Shown here: positions 13,086 to 26,500 of the stretch, in pieces
How the letters are laid out: the number at the start of each line of letters is the position of its first letter
Numbering within the stretch: the first letter of the stretch is position 1
NCBI RefSeq assembly: GCF_002443255.2
Contig: NW_019211458.1
Coordinates: 24,870,757-24,934,756 of the forward strand
Source of the DNA: Varroa destructor
Lineage: Eukaryota; Arthropoda; Arachnida; Mesostigmata; Varroidae
Direction: 5' to 3'
Length of the DNA stretch: 64,000 nucleotides
Program-made: the position numbers and the translations under genes
Notes under the pieces: generated by a model
Seen by the model: the letters and a program-made list of their open reading frames with translations, nothing else
What the model was told of the DNA's origin: nothing
Database searches by the model: none

Positions 13086-15137
13086 CGGCAGCAACAGTTT
13101 ACTGCAGAGTTCACGCCGTTCGTCGTTCTTCTTTCTACTTTAAAACGACGAGGATATATTGCCATAGAGAAGGAGGCGAAACTAGAATAATAACAAAAAG
13201 AAAATGAGGTAGAGATATTGACGTGGCAATACTACGCAAGGGTACAATAATATGAAGAGGTAATGGTAGAGATTTCGAGAGACAGGTAGAGAGCTACAGA
13301 GAACTATTCTACTGAACTATTCTAGAATGCTGCTCTTGTATCATTATGCCAATGAAATAATGGCTGTTATAACTGCTATTATTATCACTATTGCTCTACA
13401 ATTAGGACGAAGTGATGTCCGTGGTGTCACGTACAGTACTACAGCAATTCAAAAAGTCGAAGCAGCAGTAGCGGAGTAGTGTGGTGTGTATAGAAAATGC
13501 ACGTTGCCTCAACCTAACAAGACCTGTAAATGCTTTGCACATACAGATACACACACATGCGAAGTCACACAATAGATGGCAAGCAAAAGCCCGAAGAACT
13601 GTTGAGCTTGCCTTAACATTTTGCTCTTCATTACTATGTCTCATTGCAGTTCAGGCACACATTCATAAACAGACAAACAGCGACTGTTTCCTGTAAACGT
13701 ATTTAAATCCAGCTACTTCAATTTCCACTGCTAGCTTGCTACAGTAGAGCAATTAAAGTTTGTTTGACACTTTCCGGCAGCAGCTGTAATAGCGATGGTA
13801 TTTCGCATCAGTCAAAGCAGTGAAGACAGCAGAAGATAACGAGTAGCATTGGGCTAACCTGTCCATGGAAGATTTTTTTCGAATAGTAATTATTCCGCCG
13901 ATCAGTGAGAATATCCTCCCTCACCAGTGCTTGCATGTCTATGGCGATGTCTGTGAACATGCCATAAATGTGTGATTGTGAAATCAAAAGTCCTAGGCCG
14001 CTAAAATAACTGAGGCCTACCAATATAACAACACTATGATGAGGTAAACTTGACCAATAGATTCTCTGTAGGCATAGAGTTGTCGACAGATAAGCGTGTT
14101 CCAAGTTGGATGCGAATGTTTCTTCATGTGTGATGATGACTATCTTGCCGAAGCTATGCCAACCCACCAGGTATTACTTTGTACCTGGGGTTATGAGCAG
14201 CTATCTCGACAAAGGATAGTGTAGATTGCATACAATGTAGACTGTGTACCAGTTCTATGAACCAAGTATGCCAGCTTCCGCGAATCTGACGCACTCTGCT
14301 ACAGGTATCCGTTGTCCACACAGCGGACAGCTGTTGGGTGGTGCACACACAGAAACGGGCATAGAAGTATACGCTGGATGTTGAGCTCCTAGAAAGCAAA
14401 CTTTTCAACATGTAGAGGATAGTCTTACTGAGTTTGTGACGGTATGATGAATCGTCGTCACAACTATGTTCCAGTGGGGAGTACGGTAGTATTAAACATT
14501 TGATTCTGTAGACTTAGTAATCAATGAATTGATCTGCCCCCCTCGAAACGTGCTCAGCGTAAACTTGGGAACAAAGACAGCGTTTTTCCGTCACCCGTTG
14601 GACAATCGCCCTAATGCCCTCCCCCCATTGAATCATAGAACAAAATTTTTTTGGTGGAAGATTTTGTGCTTGCGCACCAAGAACTCCCTACAACACAATA
14701 ACATACATTTCAGGAAACATGTTGCGTATGAATACCTCCCTTGGAGGTACGCAGGTAACTAAAGTGGTAAAATGAGCATGCATGTTGTCAGAAAAACTAT
14801 AACAACATTAAAAAAGACAACAAGAAAAACCACAACTCTAGCACAAAGTGGGAACGTTTTATCGCAACACTTCCTGGCGCTGACGCTGGTGCTGTTTCAC
14901 GTGAATGCTGTTGTTTGATCAGAGATTTAAGTAATTTCTGGGCTGGATGCATGTACGTAGGTCGCGCTCTTTCACAAAAAAGTGACAAAAAAGTAAAGAC
15001 GTTTTCCGAGAACGCTGTCGTTAAGAAAGTATAAAAATACTAATGACAATTCTAAATAAAAACAGAAACAAAACGATAAACATTGAACAACAATATTGAT
15101 TAGCTAATGATGACAACGATGAAAAGGGTGCGCACAT

Positions 15138-15170
15138 ATTGATAACGGTAACAATGTTACCGTTATCAAT
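15138..15170. repeat. perfect 15-bp inverted repeat
   Basis: Arms 15138-15152 (ATTGATAACGGTAAC) and 15156-15170 are exact reverse complements around a 3-base spacer. It lies inside the probable B55 3' UTR and would form a very stable RNA hairpin, possibly a regulatory or cleavage-proof structure. Only 30 bases upstream of further A-rich UTR, it has no terminal-repeat partner. Confidence 0.85.
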
Positions 15171-16903
15171 GTCTTCTGTCCTATTATAATACCGAAGGCG
15201 AAAATAACGACGAGTCTTAGTTGCTCACTTTCACTCGGTTTATTTTGTAGCAGGAAAATAATAGAAAATAATGAATAATGAATCGAAGAAACGCGAAAAA
15301 ATTATATTACTGGACGAGATGAGGGTGATAGATTGACAGATTGGATGATCAAAGATGAGACTACTATTTTGATAGGGGCGGTTTTTTGTTGGGTTCTCTG
15401 CTGGGCGTCGCGCAAACACATACACAAACAAAGCGAGAGCTACGTGATTCACATACGAGAAAATGTATTTTTTATTGACAACAGATTAGAATGAAGGAGT
15501 GAGTCGAAAACCTCAGGACAGCAACAACGACAACAAAAATACGAACAATATTAGCGCTAAAATACTCCCGAAATATGGGACATAATAATAGAATATGGAT
15601 GATACAAATATGGTTGCATAGCTAGAAGTATGTCGTGTTATGTACACTTCGAGAATAGACAGGTGGGTATAATAGAAAAGCGAAAGAAGGTGAAGTCATA
15701 TGTCGGAAAGAGCGAGGAGTAATAACATGGATTTGTCTTAAGCGTTGGCGACGTGAATGATGATCAGCGCCTATTAGCGGAGGAGCGTCGGTCGATTCCC
15801 TTCATTACTACACCGTGCATAAGATGATAACGATTATTATATTAGTAATATTAAGTTGTAATTATATAATTGCTATTACTATATATTTGAAATTTTTGTC
15901 GACTTAGCATTGTTTTTTATTATATTAGTATTAATAGTAGTGTACTATGTATAGAAAATAACTGAGGACAAAACTAGATAGCTAGATAACTGCTATGTAT
16001 GTTAAAACGCCATTGAATGTAAGCATTGGAACGGAATGGGAAAATGTTGTAAAAACTAGTTAATAAGAGGAGGAATAATAATGACATTATTACTCTCGAT
16101 AATAATAATAATGATGACGGTAACAGTAACAATGAAGTAATGAAAAAGGTTTTAGCCAGGAACTGTGAGATATGGGCGGGACCCCGTGATGTGAATGCGG
16201 ACCACTTGTAATAATATAGAAAACGTTGCAAACCTTAGTGTGTAAGGAAAAGATAAGGAAAGAACAGACAACGTATGCCGCCTCGTGCTACATTCCGGCA
16301 GATCAGCTGAAGTATGATGGTAACTCAATCGTCAAAAGAGTACGTCACATTGATTAATACCGATATTGGTACAATGGGTACTCAGTGTCCACACAGATAA
16401 ACGACATAGAGGGAATCTATTCCCGTAAGTCTATCCAATTGTATCGCTATTCAGTGATGAAATTCAGTTTTTGAATATGCTAGAGAAAAGAGCGCGAGGT
16501 TGTTTCCCTATCAATGGAAATGTACTGCGGTAAGAGAGTGTTAGTGCGATAGGAGTGTCTGTTTTCACTAACTGGATGAGAAACTAGGACGACAACGACG
16601 TTTGCCGTTGACGTTGTAGCTTTGGCCTTGTTTAAACATCATCTCAACGTTGAACAATTCGTAATTGAACAGCAGCGTCGCCAACGGACTGTTTCCAGGT
16701 TTTGAATATTCGTACATATAAAAACAGCGCCCGCTATACTATATACGGAATGTACTGGAGTGGAGAAATTTCTTTTTTGATTAAAATGGAAATTTGTTAA
16801 ATACAGGAACTATGGTTGCACATTTGTCGTCCAATCTGATGTGCAAATAATATAAAATGCAAATAGGCAAAAATGTTTTTATCACTGAACTTGACGAATA
16901 TTC

Positions 16904-16927
16904 TTATAAGCGGGGATCCGCTTATAA
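16904..16927. repeat. 10-bp inverted repeat around GGAT
   Basis: Arms TTATAAGCGG (16904-16913) and CCGCTTATAA (16918-16927) are perfect reverse complements with a 4-base loop. It lies within the probable B55 3' UTR and would make a tight RNA hairpin. Confidence 0.7.
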
Positions 16928-18285
16928 ACTTTTTGAGATGATGTTTACTGGGCGCAACAGTAGCAGCTAATGCGAGAAATTATGTCTAACACAATAATAA
17001 TAAAATTGATATTGAATAATACATGATGACAATAGTAATTAGTAAAAGGCGAACGAGTGAAAAAAGGAGGAAAAAGAAGCGAGAGATTGACGTGGGGCAC
17101 AATGGAGAACAAACTAGATCATTATATGTATAATGAATGACAGCAAACAAATTTAAAAGCGTCTGTAAAAATGAAAGTTTGTAGCAGCTTTGTTAACATT
17201 GGAAAGAATCACGAATTGCGGCTTTCTAAGTCGGTAATATTTAGAGGATCGCTTAGATCATTTATACGGTAGGGATTGTCCTCTAGAGCGACCAGAATGA
17301 ATCGCTCTACTCTGCGTTATGCGAGAAGCTTTACAGCGAGTTGCACTGGGCCAATGCTACATAACCCAGTTAACTCCTGTGCGCAAGATAGAAAGCCGTA
17401 AACGCTGAACTGTTTTATTTATTTGAGAAAGTGATAATAAATGATTACGATGATTATATTTCTTTATTATGATTGACGACCCAAAGGAACGTGATTAACA
17501 AAGCGACAAGAACACCAACAATAAAGATGAAATATAGAAAGATAGTGAAAATTTAACAAAAACACTTTCATTAACAAAGAGAGTATTACATGCTAGAACT
17601 AATACAAGCGCATCATACAAATACAAATAACAAAGTCTTAAAAGTCACATTATGCGTAGAGAGAAGCAAAGCTAACAATGAAATAGATGAGGGGGAGGGA
17701 ATGGTAACGAGCGCGGGTAGGTTACACATACTTCCCGCTTACTTTTACGGTATATTATGAAAAAGTATGGTTTAAATACGTGAAAGAAACGACGCCAGCG
17801 GTTGAATAGTAAATAACACGTAAGCGCGTGCATCGCAAGTACGCGACCACATGCATATAGGAAAACGAAAAAGGGAATAAAAATGACAATGACGAGTATG
17901 GTGACTATCGAATGGAAGTGATGGATTGAAAGATCTATTGAGACATCTGGCAGTAGCTGAAAAAAAGTGAAGAGAAAAATATGAGGAAACGATGCCGAAA
18001 AGAATGCGTGAAAAAATAAAGTAAAAACGTAGTAACATTTCGACCATAACAGTGGAATATATACAATGATGGTATAACAGGTAAATTGCATCGGATAATG
18101 GATGATGGTGAAGCTGATGGGGGGAACAGGTTTGTGGGTTCAAGAGGGGATAGGCTGGATGGGGTGAGTTGAATGATATAGCTGAGGATGACTGAAAACC
18201 AGGAGAAAACGGTGGTGGGAATTTCTTTTTTCCACCAATGCATTAAATATGTTAAATGTATAATTGATTTTTGATTGTTATTTGT

Positions 18286-18291
18286 AATAAA
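18286..18291 (+). terminator. candidate poly(A) signal for the B55 transcript
   Basis: AATAAA lies just past the point where strand composition flips from purine-rich to T-rich. The agreement of the signal and the composition boundary makes it the best candidate for the distal cleavage site. Confidence 0.5.
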
Positions 18292-18845
18292 TTACTGAAT
18301 AATTTGGCTGCGTTTTAAATTTTTTGAGACAAATATATAGGTAACGTTGTTTGATTTATGCGCTGTTGAATAGTACAATAATCCTAAGCTAAGAATAAGC
18401 TAGGATGACTCGGCGTATATTGTCGCATATAAGCAGCTTATTAGTGTTTGTCGCTCCGTTATTGTCCGAGAAAAACCTAAATTTAGTTGAACATTTTTGC
18501 AGAACAAAATGTCTTTGGAAAAATCGAACGTAGTTTCCATTGTATAAAATACACAACTAATTATCGAAACAGTTTGGGTCTTTATAATTGCCAGTGACTT
18601 TACTTAGCTATTCTATAGATTACAATGAATCAGTGGTTTATACAGAACATTTTCGAAATACTTCTTTGTAGTTTTTGGTGCGTTACCTGTACTTTTACAC
18701 TCGGACGGAGCACGACCTCATTCGGGCATTATACGCATGTAATTTATCTCTTCAGAAGCCTAAACCATCAAATTCTTCTAAAATACTTACTAGATCCTCT
18801 TAATAGAATACAATGCGATCACCCTTGAAGCATTAATTATTCCAC

Positions 18846-18869
18846 ATAATAATAATAATAATAATAATT
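18846..18869. repeat. AAT trinucleotide microsatellite
   Basis: About eight AAT units in the short spacer between the convergent B55 and APMAP-type genes. No longer element surrounds it. Confidence 0.9.
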
Positions 18870-19230
18870 ATACCATGAGGCAAGCTGAAACTCACGGTAA
18901 GGAAAACTGGTAGCTAGTACAGTACTATCCTCGCCAATTTGTTACGATCTCAAAAAGGACATTGCGGCCGGTTTACGATAATCAAATGTGGCTGTAGAGA
19001 TTTAACGTCATTTACGGCATCTTGAACTAGTATTAACACCTGTAACGTGTTTTACAAAAGAAATTCCGACAATACTTATTAATATTTAAATTTTCTTGCT
19101 TTTTTTGTTATTATTTGTTTGACTTCTAGCAGGATTTTATTAGTAAATGTTTTAGCTCCCTATAAGCATCTGATAAAAATTGTTCATATTTAGGTGAATC
19201 GATAGACCCCCCGCACTAACTAGATAAATA

Positions 19231-19281
19231 TTTATTACAGGTAATAAGATGAAGCAGTTACACATTTTACCCGATTTTATT
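19231..19281 (-). terminator. candidate poly(A) signals of the APMAP-type gene
   Basis: Two AATAAA hexamers on the minus strand (19231-19236 and 19276-19281) lie 300-350 bases beyond the stop codon. They imply a short 3' UTR and a tail-to-tail arrangement with the B55 transcript, leaving about 1 kb between the two gene ends. Confidence 0.5.
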
Positions 19282-19581
19282 GTATTTACATTAGGCTCAG
19301 AAATACATTAAAAAAACGATATTCCAGATAGATACTTCTCGCTGAACCTTAAGAAGTACACAGTTCTAGCAAAAATTTAGTGTAACAATTGCATCGCGTC
19401 ACTAACATTCCCTCATCCCTATTGATACATTCCCCTCCTCCATTCCAAAAAGCAATCCCATTGAGTGAGCCTTATGTATCTGGAATGTAATACACTAAAT
19501 TCTGGCCGGCCTCTTTCGGATTCCACATGGTGGCTTAAGAAGGTCTAACAGGCGAAGAAATCTATTGTCTTCATCGTAAGC

Positions 19582-22080
19582 TCACGATGAAGGCACAGGT
19601 ACTCGAAGGAGATACGGCTTAATAAATGATCCAATGTAGAGATTCTTGTCATATTCCATAACTTCAGAAAAAAGTGTGTAGTTAGACGAATGAAGACTTC
19701 GCAATATTTGGCCATTGTCTCCGAGCTCAACAATGACACCACCTTCACGCGCCATCTTCAACAAAATCTTGCCGTGTGTAAACTGCAAAGTTAGCGAAGG
19801 CAGTACAAAATGCATGAACGAATTACAACCCGCGCTACCCTTATAGTCTAATTTTTATCTGTGTATATAAAAATAGAAAATCAAATCTGTTTTACGAAGC
19901 ATTACAAAAACAAAACCTACATCGGCGCTAAGATCCCGAATTGTGTCGTACTTGATGAATTTGTTCAGCGATTCCAAAGCTTGCCCCAATAGCCAACAAA
20001 AACGCATTATAGTCTTCGCAATGAGAGGAAACGGCGCGATTGAGTCCAAAATCGTGGGGTTGTCAGCAGATCGTGCAACACCAATGGCCACCCAGTACGT
20101 ACCACGATTGGTCAAGCGAATATTATCACAATCACCAGGTAAGTTTTCAGAGAAGACGGAGACCTTACCTGTGCAAAAGTAAACCGACTTTTCGGTAAAT
20201 ATCTCAGTGTGGTGCTCTTAGTAATCAATGTGCTCCACGCCATTTGCTAAAAATGTCCATAGCATGGTAGCGTAAGTTATAGCATATGCTCTTTTCAGTC
20301 ATTTCTTTTTATTAATGTTGAGTTGAAATAGTCATATATAAATTTATCTATATTAGCTCTAAGTACATAGTTGCATCACTGATCACCTACTAATGTCCAG
20401 AGTAATTCGGTAGAATAAAAACCCACTCTAGTTTAAATAAAGAGCTATCTTAAAATGTTAGTGGTCATATGATCTGTTCTATATCTAGGTCACTATTGTC
20501 CATTATTCGATTCATCATTCGCCACCTACGAGCGAGAACCTTTCGTATTCGTGTAAATTTAACTAACCCTTGTTCGGACCCTCGAGCTCGTATTTCATGA
20601 CATGCTTGGATAGTAGCTCCGAAAAGAGAAGGGCGGTGCGATCTTTTGAAAGCTGAAGGCCGTTGGGAAAGTATAAATTCTCTTTAAGAACATCGCTTCT
20701 TTTTGTCTTGGTATCGTACGTCAAAATCCTGTAAAAAAATAATCACAAAATACGAAATCAATATCCACTTTCTAACGATATGAATGACAAAGGTTATCTC
20801 CAGAAACGAAATATCGAATAATTTAAACTAAAAATATATGAAAATATATAAAACAACAGTCCACGAACTAAGAATATGTTGCAGTAGATTGAAGTGCTAT
20901 CGTCCCATGTTGTCTACCTTCCAGTGTTATCGTGCTCCATTATGATGTATACGATCTGATGGAGTCCCCAGCGTGTGCTGGCCTGCGAATAGTAGATAAC
21001 TCCATCATCGTCAATGTCCAAGTCATCAGGAAACAAAAGTTTTGATGACCCTACATACTCGCCGACTTTTACAAGAACGTTGACTTTACCTGTCGACAAA
21101 AATTTAAAAAGTAGATCTTAATTAACTATTAGTTTGACGCTTGTTCGCACGACTTTTTTATGTAGAGCTCACTTAATAGAAATTCCTTGACACAACGTTA
21201 GTTCTCAATGACCATCTCAATCGAAATACAAACTAACCTGTCTTAACATCGATCTTTACCAATCCTTTGTAGGCATCCGTTGCATACAATTCCCCACTGG
21301 GGGCGAAACGGAGCCCCAATACACGCCCACATCTTTCCTCATCATGAAGGCCCTCGCAGTCACTGCCTGTATTGGCAACCTGCCCTTGGCAAAGTAATAC
21401 AGCACAGAAGACGTTTACAAACCTCTGCTACTGGCTAGTTATGCGATTAAAATCAACTGTATGTGCACATAAGCTCACTGCCGAGAATTGCGCTTCGAAC
21501 TTGTGCACGCGTGCGTACGTATTTTATTCAGAGATGAATTGTAAGTCTAAGTTAGTAAGTTAGACCGACCCATCCATTAAGATTTTAAATTATGCAGATA
21601 CCACGTATGGATACCTTGGTTATAGTTTCTTTCACTGGGTCAATCTGGTAAATGTGCCCGAATTGAGTTCCAGTGTAGATCAGGCCATCCTTAACAGCAA
21701 AGGACTCCGGGCCTCGCAGCTGATGATGGAAAAGAATTTTTGCGTGATCCAGAAAATCGTTTGGGGCAAGCGGGCCTTCAAACTTCGGTAGAGTTACGCT
21801 AAAGAGTCAAATCAACGAAACCACATACGTAAATCGGTTCGCGCTCTACCGCCCTTACGAAATATGCAAATATACTGGTGCTCAAGTAAGATTTCAATGA
21901 ATCCTTATAAACCCCAATAATTGTCGGTTGCATGACTGCCACGTAAAACGAAAGAAGAGCAACTCACTTGTAGGCTTCCGGCTCGAAATCAAGGGGTACA
22001 GGTAAGAACGGCAGTAGGGTGACAACGAGTATCGAAACAACGGCGACCGTCACGTGAAATTCCGCTAAACGTCTCAACAT
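19582..22080 (-). CDS. APMAP: adipocyte plasma membrane-associated protein / hemomucin-like
   Basis: A membrane-anchored six-bladed propeller of the strictosidine-synthase-like family; vertebrate APMAP has been linked to arylesterase activity and insect hemomucin to haemocyte surfaces. Seven exons, read on the minus strand, join in frame: 22080-21968, 21798-21615, 21379-21238, 21089-20918, 20728-20568, 20168-19921 and 19782-19582, encoding 406 aa (human 416). Residues about 9-28 form one hydrophobic signal-anchor. Landmarks follow in order: an NVT glycosylation site, HHQLRGPESFAVKDGLIYTG, a cysteine pair, DAYKGL, FPDDLDIDDDG, YFPNGLQLS, a blade ending NLPGDCDNIR, GTYWVAIG, and the C-terminal YIGSFIKPYLLRV. 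The usual VNDL metal-site Asn is Asp here, which can still bind calcium. The catalytic Glu of plant strictosidine synthase is not evident, as in animal members. A strong hairpin lies about 130 bases upstream of the start. Confidence 0.95.
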
Positions 22081-22208
22081 TTTGAACCGTCACGAAATGA
22101 AGATGTCGCAATTTCAATTCACTCGAATATAAGCTCTGTAAACGCTCGTTAGTGAAAATCGCGTTAGGCAACTACTTATTTTAACTAAAGGAAATAAGTA
22201 ATAATAAA

Positions 22209-22255
22209 GAATAGTAACAGGGATATTTTTGTTTAAAATATTCCTGTTACTATTC
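22209..22255. repeat. 21-bp hairpin upstream of the APMAP-type gene
   Basis: Arms 22209-22229 and 22235-22255 pair over 21 positions with one mismatch around a 5-base loop. The stem core contains AATAGTAACAGG. It sits in the likely promoter or 5' leader of the minus-strand gene. The loop and total length (47 bases) are too short for a typical microRNA precursor. Confidence 0.85.
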
Positions 22256-23549
22256 GCGATTCGTCTGGTAAATAGTGACTCATGTTTTAGAAGTAGCCGG
22301 AACCTTCTCAGCAAATGGGATATTTTAAATGTTGAGATTCTTACACAGTAATATACACTAAGTTGGGATACATGACTACGTATGCTAATTGAATGTCCAT
22401 ATTTCTATGCGAAAGAAGTTTCTATTCTCATTAAGATGACCTGGGTCTGTTCATATTCATTCGAACGACCAATCTATTGTTTTTACAGTTATTTTAGAGA
22501 TAGATATCCTTTGAGCTCCGACGTTGGCCCTACTCTATTTTCAAATACAACGTATCTTTCCCGGCAAGTTCGAATGCTAGAACCTGAATCACTGTTAATT
22601 TGTTGAAACCTACACAGAATTCTTGTACATTATTTCGGTAGGTATGTTTATATGGGGTAGATTTAGTTTTATTTGTTTTACGTTGCGTTTCCCAAGGCTG
22701 CTCGTTGGAAATTATATGTTTAGTTTGTTTGACCTGTTTGCCAAGCTGTTTCCCCTTAAAAAGTAAATCAGCTACAGAAAGAAGGATGCGGGAAGCTATG
22801 GAGGATATGTTTTTACTATGAAAGTAATGTAAGTTTCCGTGAAATATCCACAATCAAATGCTCTCGAGCGCTGACGGCCAGGCGTCGACTTGTTTTTAAA
22901 TATCCTCATATTGAGAAACCGCTCGAAAGGGTCCCTTCTGCGCTTGGCTAAAACCATAACGCGAAAAAAAATTAATAAGTACTTCTTTTTATATCCATTT
23001 GCGTGTGAGTTGTTGAACTAAACCTCGGCCACAAAAGTACCTGAATTATTACGCCAGCCTGTTGCTTTCATTTGCAAATCAGCTGCGTTGGGCTTCTATA
23101 CACTCCACGACCTATCAGGGTTGTAAATTTCGTCATCCGACTGAGATAACTTAATACGCAAATCTTAAATAATATTGATACGAGATTTTCCATAATCCAG
23201 GTTTTTGCTTCTGGCCTGTTTATATACAACGTAAACACATAAGTGTTTTCGCTTTTAACATATTAGTGGACTACGTAACAATATATGCTCAATATGGTAC
23301 ACAATTTGCTTCGTTTATGCGAGGAATGTTGTACTGCTCCTAGACAAACGCTAAGAATCGGACTCAATCTTAACAAATTTCCTGTAATTTAGCAGCAACG
23401 GTTCTTAGCTAGTTTTTTTGGTTTGATCGGATTTTTGATTCAACAATCTCGGATTTCAGTCACCAGTTGATGCTCCAGTATAACGTTTAGGACAAAGGCC
23501 AGCATTAACATAAGCAGGCAAAGCTTGACACTTGTCTGATCTTGTTAAA

Positions 23550-23588
<39 letters not shown>

Positions 23589-26500
23589 GGGTATAGTCAA
23601 ATCTTACGTTTAATTCCATAATTATATTTGGCTTTCTTTGCGCATTAGCTGTGATGTTTCAATCACAAAATTTAGCGAATTTGAAAATAAAAACAGACAA
23701 TCATCTGACCGGTACCAGCTGATTATGCTCTAAAGATGTTTTTCTATTAATTTGCTTTCACGCTTCTTTCAGAATTCCTCTTAGTTCAACATGAACAGCT
23801 TCAATAATATGAGATCATACATGACAATTATTATATTTTTAAACCACTGTTTTGCTTATCATATCTTGGTACAACTGTTTATTGATTATTTTATTTTATT
23901 TGGACAAAATCATGGGCAAATTTTCCACACACATTTTTTTTCTTACACCGAGCGTTGGGTATTAGAGCATACGATTCTTTCCGACTTAACCCACAATTCC
24001 CGAGTGACATGGTGCTACAGATGTCAAAAGCATTTAATGGGTTTTTAAATGTTATTTAAAGCGCAAAGTTTGTTTGCTCTAAGTAATGGGTAATTCAAAA
24101 CGGACCCCATGTCATCATCGTTCTTGACAACGTATATATATATATGAACAGGCGGGCTCCCGACTCAGCGTAGTTAATGACTTGAAACCTATACAACTGG
24201 TCTTAACAGTTTTAATTTGTAGGTGCCCGATAAACACTTAGTAGTCTAAATTTAAAACCAGACAACTGTACGCGTACTAAACGTAGCCATCTATTTGGAG
24301 CAATTTCTAACGGCACTACTAGGCATGAAACTCTGCTATGCAACTGATGTTTCAGCTCGACGGATTTTGCTGTCCTAGAGGATTTCTTTTTTAATAAGAT
24401 CAATACGGTTGTTTCACCTGGTATATATGTTTCTAATAATGCGAATAAATTACGCAATTAGATTCACAACTAAATACTGCGATAATATTTGATGAATATG
24501 TGGGTGTTTGCAACTAAAGATGCTTGTTCATTCAATTACACCTCTTTATGTGGTTAGTGATGCTTGATCGACTACCCCTGCCGGATTATTTTCATCAGAA
24601 ATGACTGAATGTAATGATCATTAGAAAATAAGAAAAAACTGTTTTTTTTAATTTGTTTTGATTATCCTAATGGAGCAATATATTTGTGGCCAGTGTTTGT
24701 TCGGTGAACGTATTTCTATACTATATGCCACTGAATATTTCAGGCGATTTTTTATCTTGGAAAAGTGTAATAACAAAGAAAACAATATTCGTTTGATTGA
24801 TATTACAGCTTTGATACTTTAAAAAGAGATTTCGAGAAACGCGCAGTAGAATGCTCAGAAGCAAGACTTCAAGAGTAGTACGACAAGTAGTGTAAGACGG
24901 TTGCTAACAACTTGATCTCTAAATGATTATTAGTCAATAATTTGCTAATCTGTCATACAGTCGGTATAAGCTATAGGTGGGACCATAGCTGGTGACCTGC
25001 GGCGAGTTCAAAAGCACTGATATCATCTCAAGAGCCGCTATAATTTCATTCAAAAAACTTACCTTCTGCACCAGTCGGCATCGCTTTTGTGCTTTGATTT
25101 GTCACAATGGATGATCTGGGCAAGGTGGTTAGTGTAAACGCATTATTAACGAAAGGTTAATTATGTTTAGTTATTATTTAATAATTAATTATTATTAAAT
25201 TAACGAAACTTAAGCACATATATTCTTTCTTTACACTTTATAGCCAGAAGTAAAGCATATATCTCCACGTTAAACTGTAATTATTTGTTACTTTTTACCT
25301 GGACGCAGCAGCGGAAGCTTAGGGCAGCTTTATTGAACTATGAGCTGTTCAATGTTTTCCTGCTATTAAGACATAATATGCGGCTCGGGTTGACACCTAC
25401 TTTCATTTACTCGAAATAGCATCAATATTTTGCTCACTCATCTTGGCAATTGTCTCCTATGAAACGAATAGTGGGCTAAGCTTCACTCGTACGATAATGA
25501 GATTAGAGAAGAACTGGGCGTCCGGTTGGGTGCCCACACTCTATAGAGCACTGCTAACGAATTATTACCAGAAAATGATACTGCGACATATATAATTATC
25601 AAAAGCTTGTCACGAGAACATTTATATTTACGTTCGAAATTCAATTAAATTCTGGGTTTAAAAAAGAGCTTAATAGTGGCTCACATCACGGTTCTCGGTC
25701 TGAACACCGATGCTGGTTTACAGAAACCATAAAAGAGGCGTGTGCATGCCAGAAGAGGCACAATATCTGTTCATTCTAAAAATACAACAAATATAAGACA
25801 CTTTTCGATTAGAAAACAATATTATCTGTTACCCGAAAACAATTCCTCTAATTTATTAAATTCTATAAAACATGAAGTTCGATGTTTGGACTATGTTTCA
25901 GATAAACTTGCAGCATAATTAATCCATAGTACAATTAAGCTTCTCTTCGATTTTTCCTTTATATGATATCATATATATACAGTGATCTATGTATAGTCCC
26001 AGTAGATAACAGAAGTATTCTCATCGGAGATGCTTAGAAAAAAATTTATATTGAAAATATTGATATGCATACAGAAGCTTCCTGAACAAATGACAGTGGG
26101 TCAAAAGAAGCCGTAGTTAAGGGCCTTACCTTACAGTTCGTTTATGATAAACAGAAAATCGGTAAATCAGATTCAAAAACGTAAACCCTATTTCAGTTCG
26201 TTCGTTTTTAGTAGTGGAATGTGAAGCCATCGCCTTTTATTAAACAATAAATAGAACTTATTCTCTAAATTTCTAATAATACGCTGGAGCGGCACCAGAC
26301 ATCTTCCCTGCCACGTTGGTTTTCTATGAAGATGCCACCCCGGATTTCAGGTTTAGTATACCTATCAAAAAGAGATTATAACAGGCAATTTGTTTTTCTA
26401 GCAAAACGTTATTAGTATTTACTATGGATTGATAGCTATTTTACATACACTTCACAACCAGAATTTGAATGAATTTGTTCGAATGAGAGTTACTTGCCGC

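Larger units (their letters stand above)
12504..18300 (+). other. probable long 3' UTR of the B55 gene
   Basis: From the stop codon to about 18.25 kb the plus strand is consistently A/G-rich and T-poor, with runs of CAA, AAT and GAA-like sequence. It then switches abruptly to T-rich sequence at 18240-18280, where an AATAAA signal (18286-18291) sits. The 3' UTR of the elongase gene in this window has the same T-poor character. Earlier AATAAA signals at about 15055 and 17435 could produce shorter forms. Long minus-strand ORFs at 17672-18243 open in all three frames are explained by this bias. The continuous UTR is inferred, not proven. Confidence 0.55.

Noticed and set aside
17672..18243. three overlapping minus-strand ORFs of 102-139 aa
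   Set aside because: Open in all three frames at once, explained by purine-rich composition of the opposite strand; peptides are Phe/Leu/Ser-rich without motifs.
25070..25112. minus-strand ATG with a GTAAGT donor
   Set aside because: Looked like a possible first exon of ATOX1, but it lies downstream of that minus-strand gene, so it cannot be its 5' exon; nothing else joins to it.
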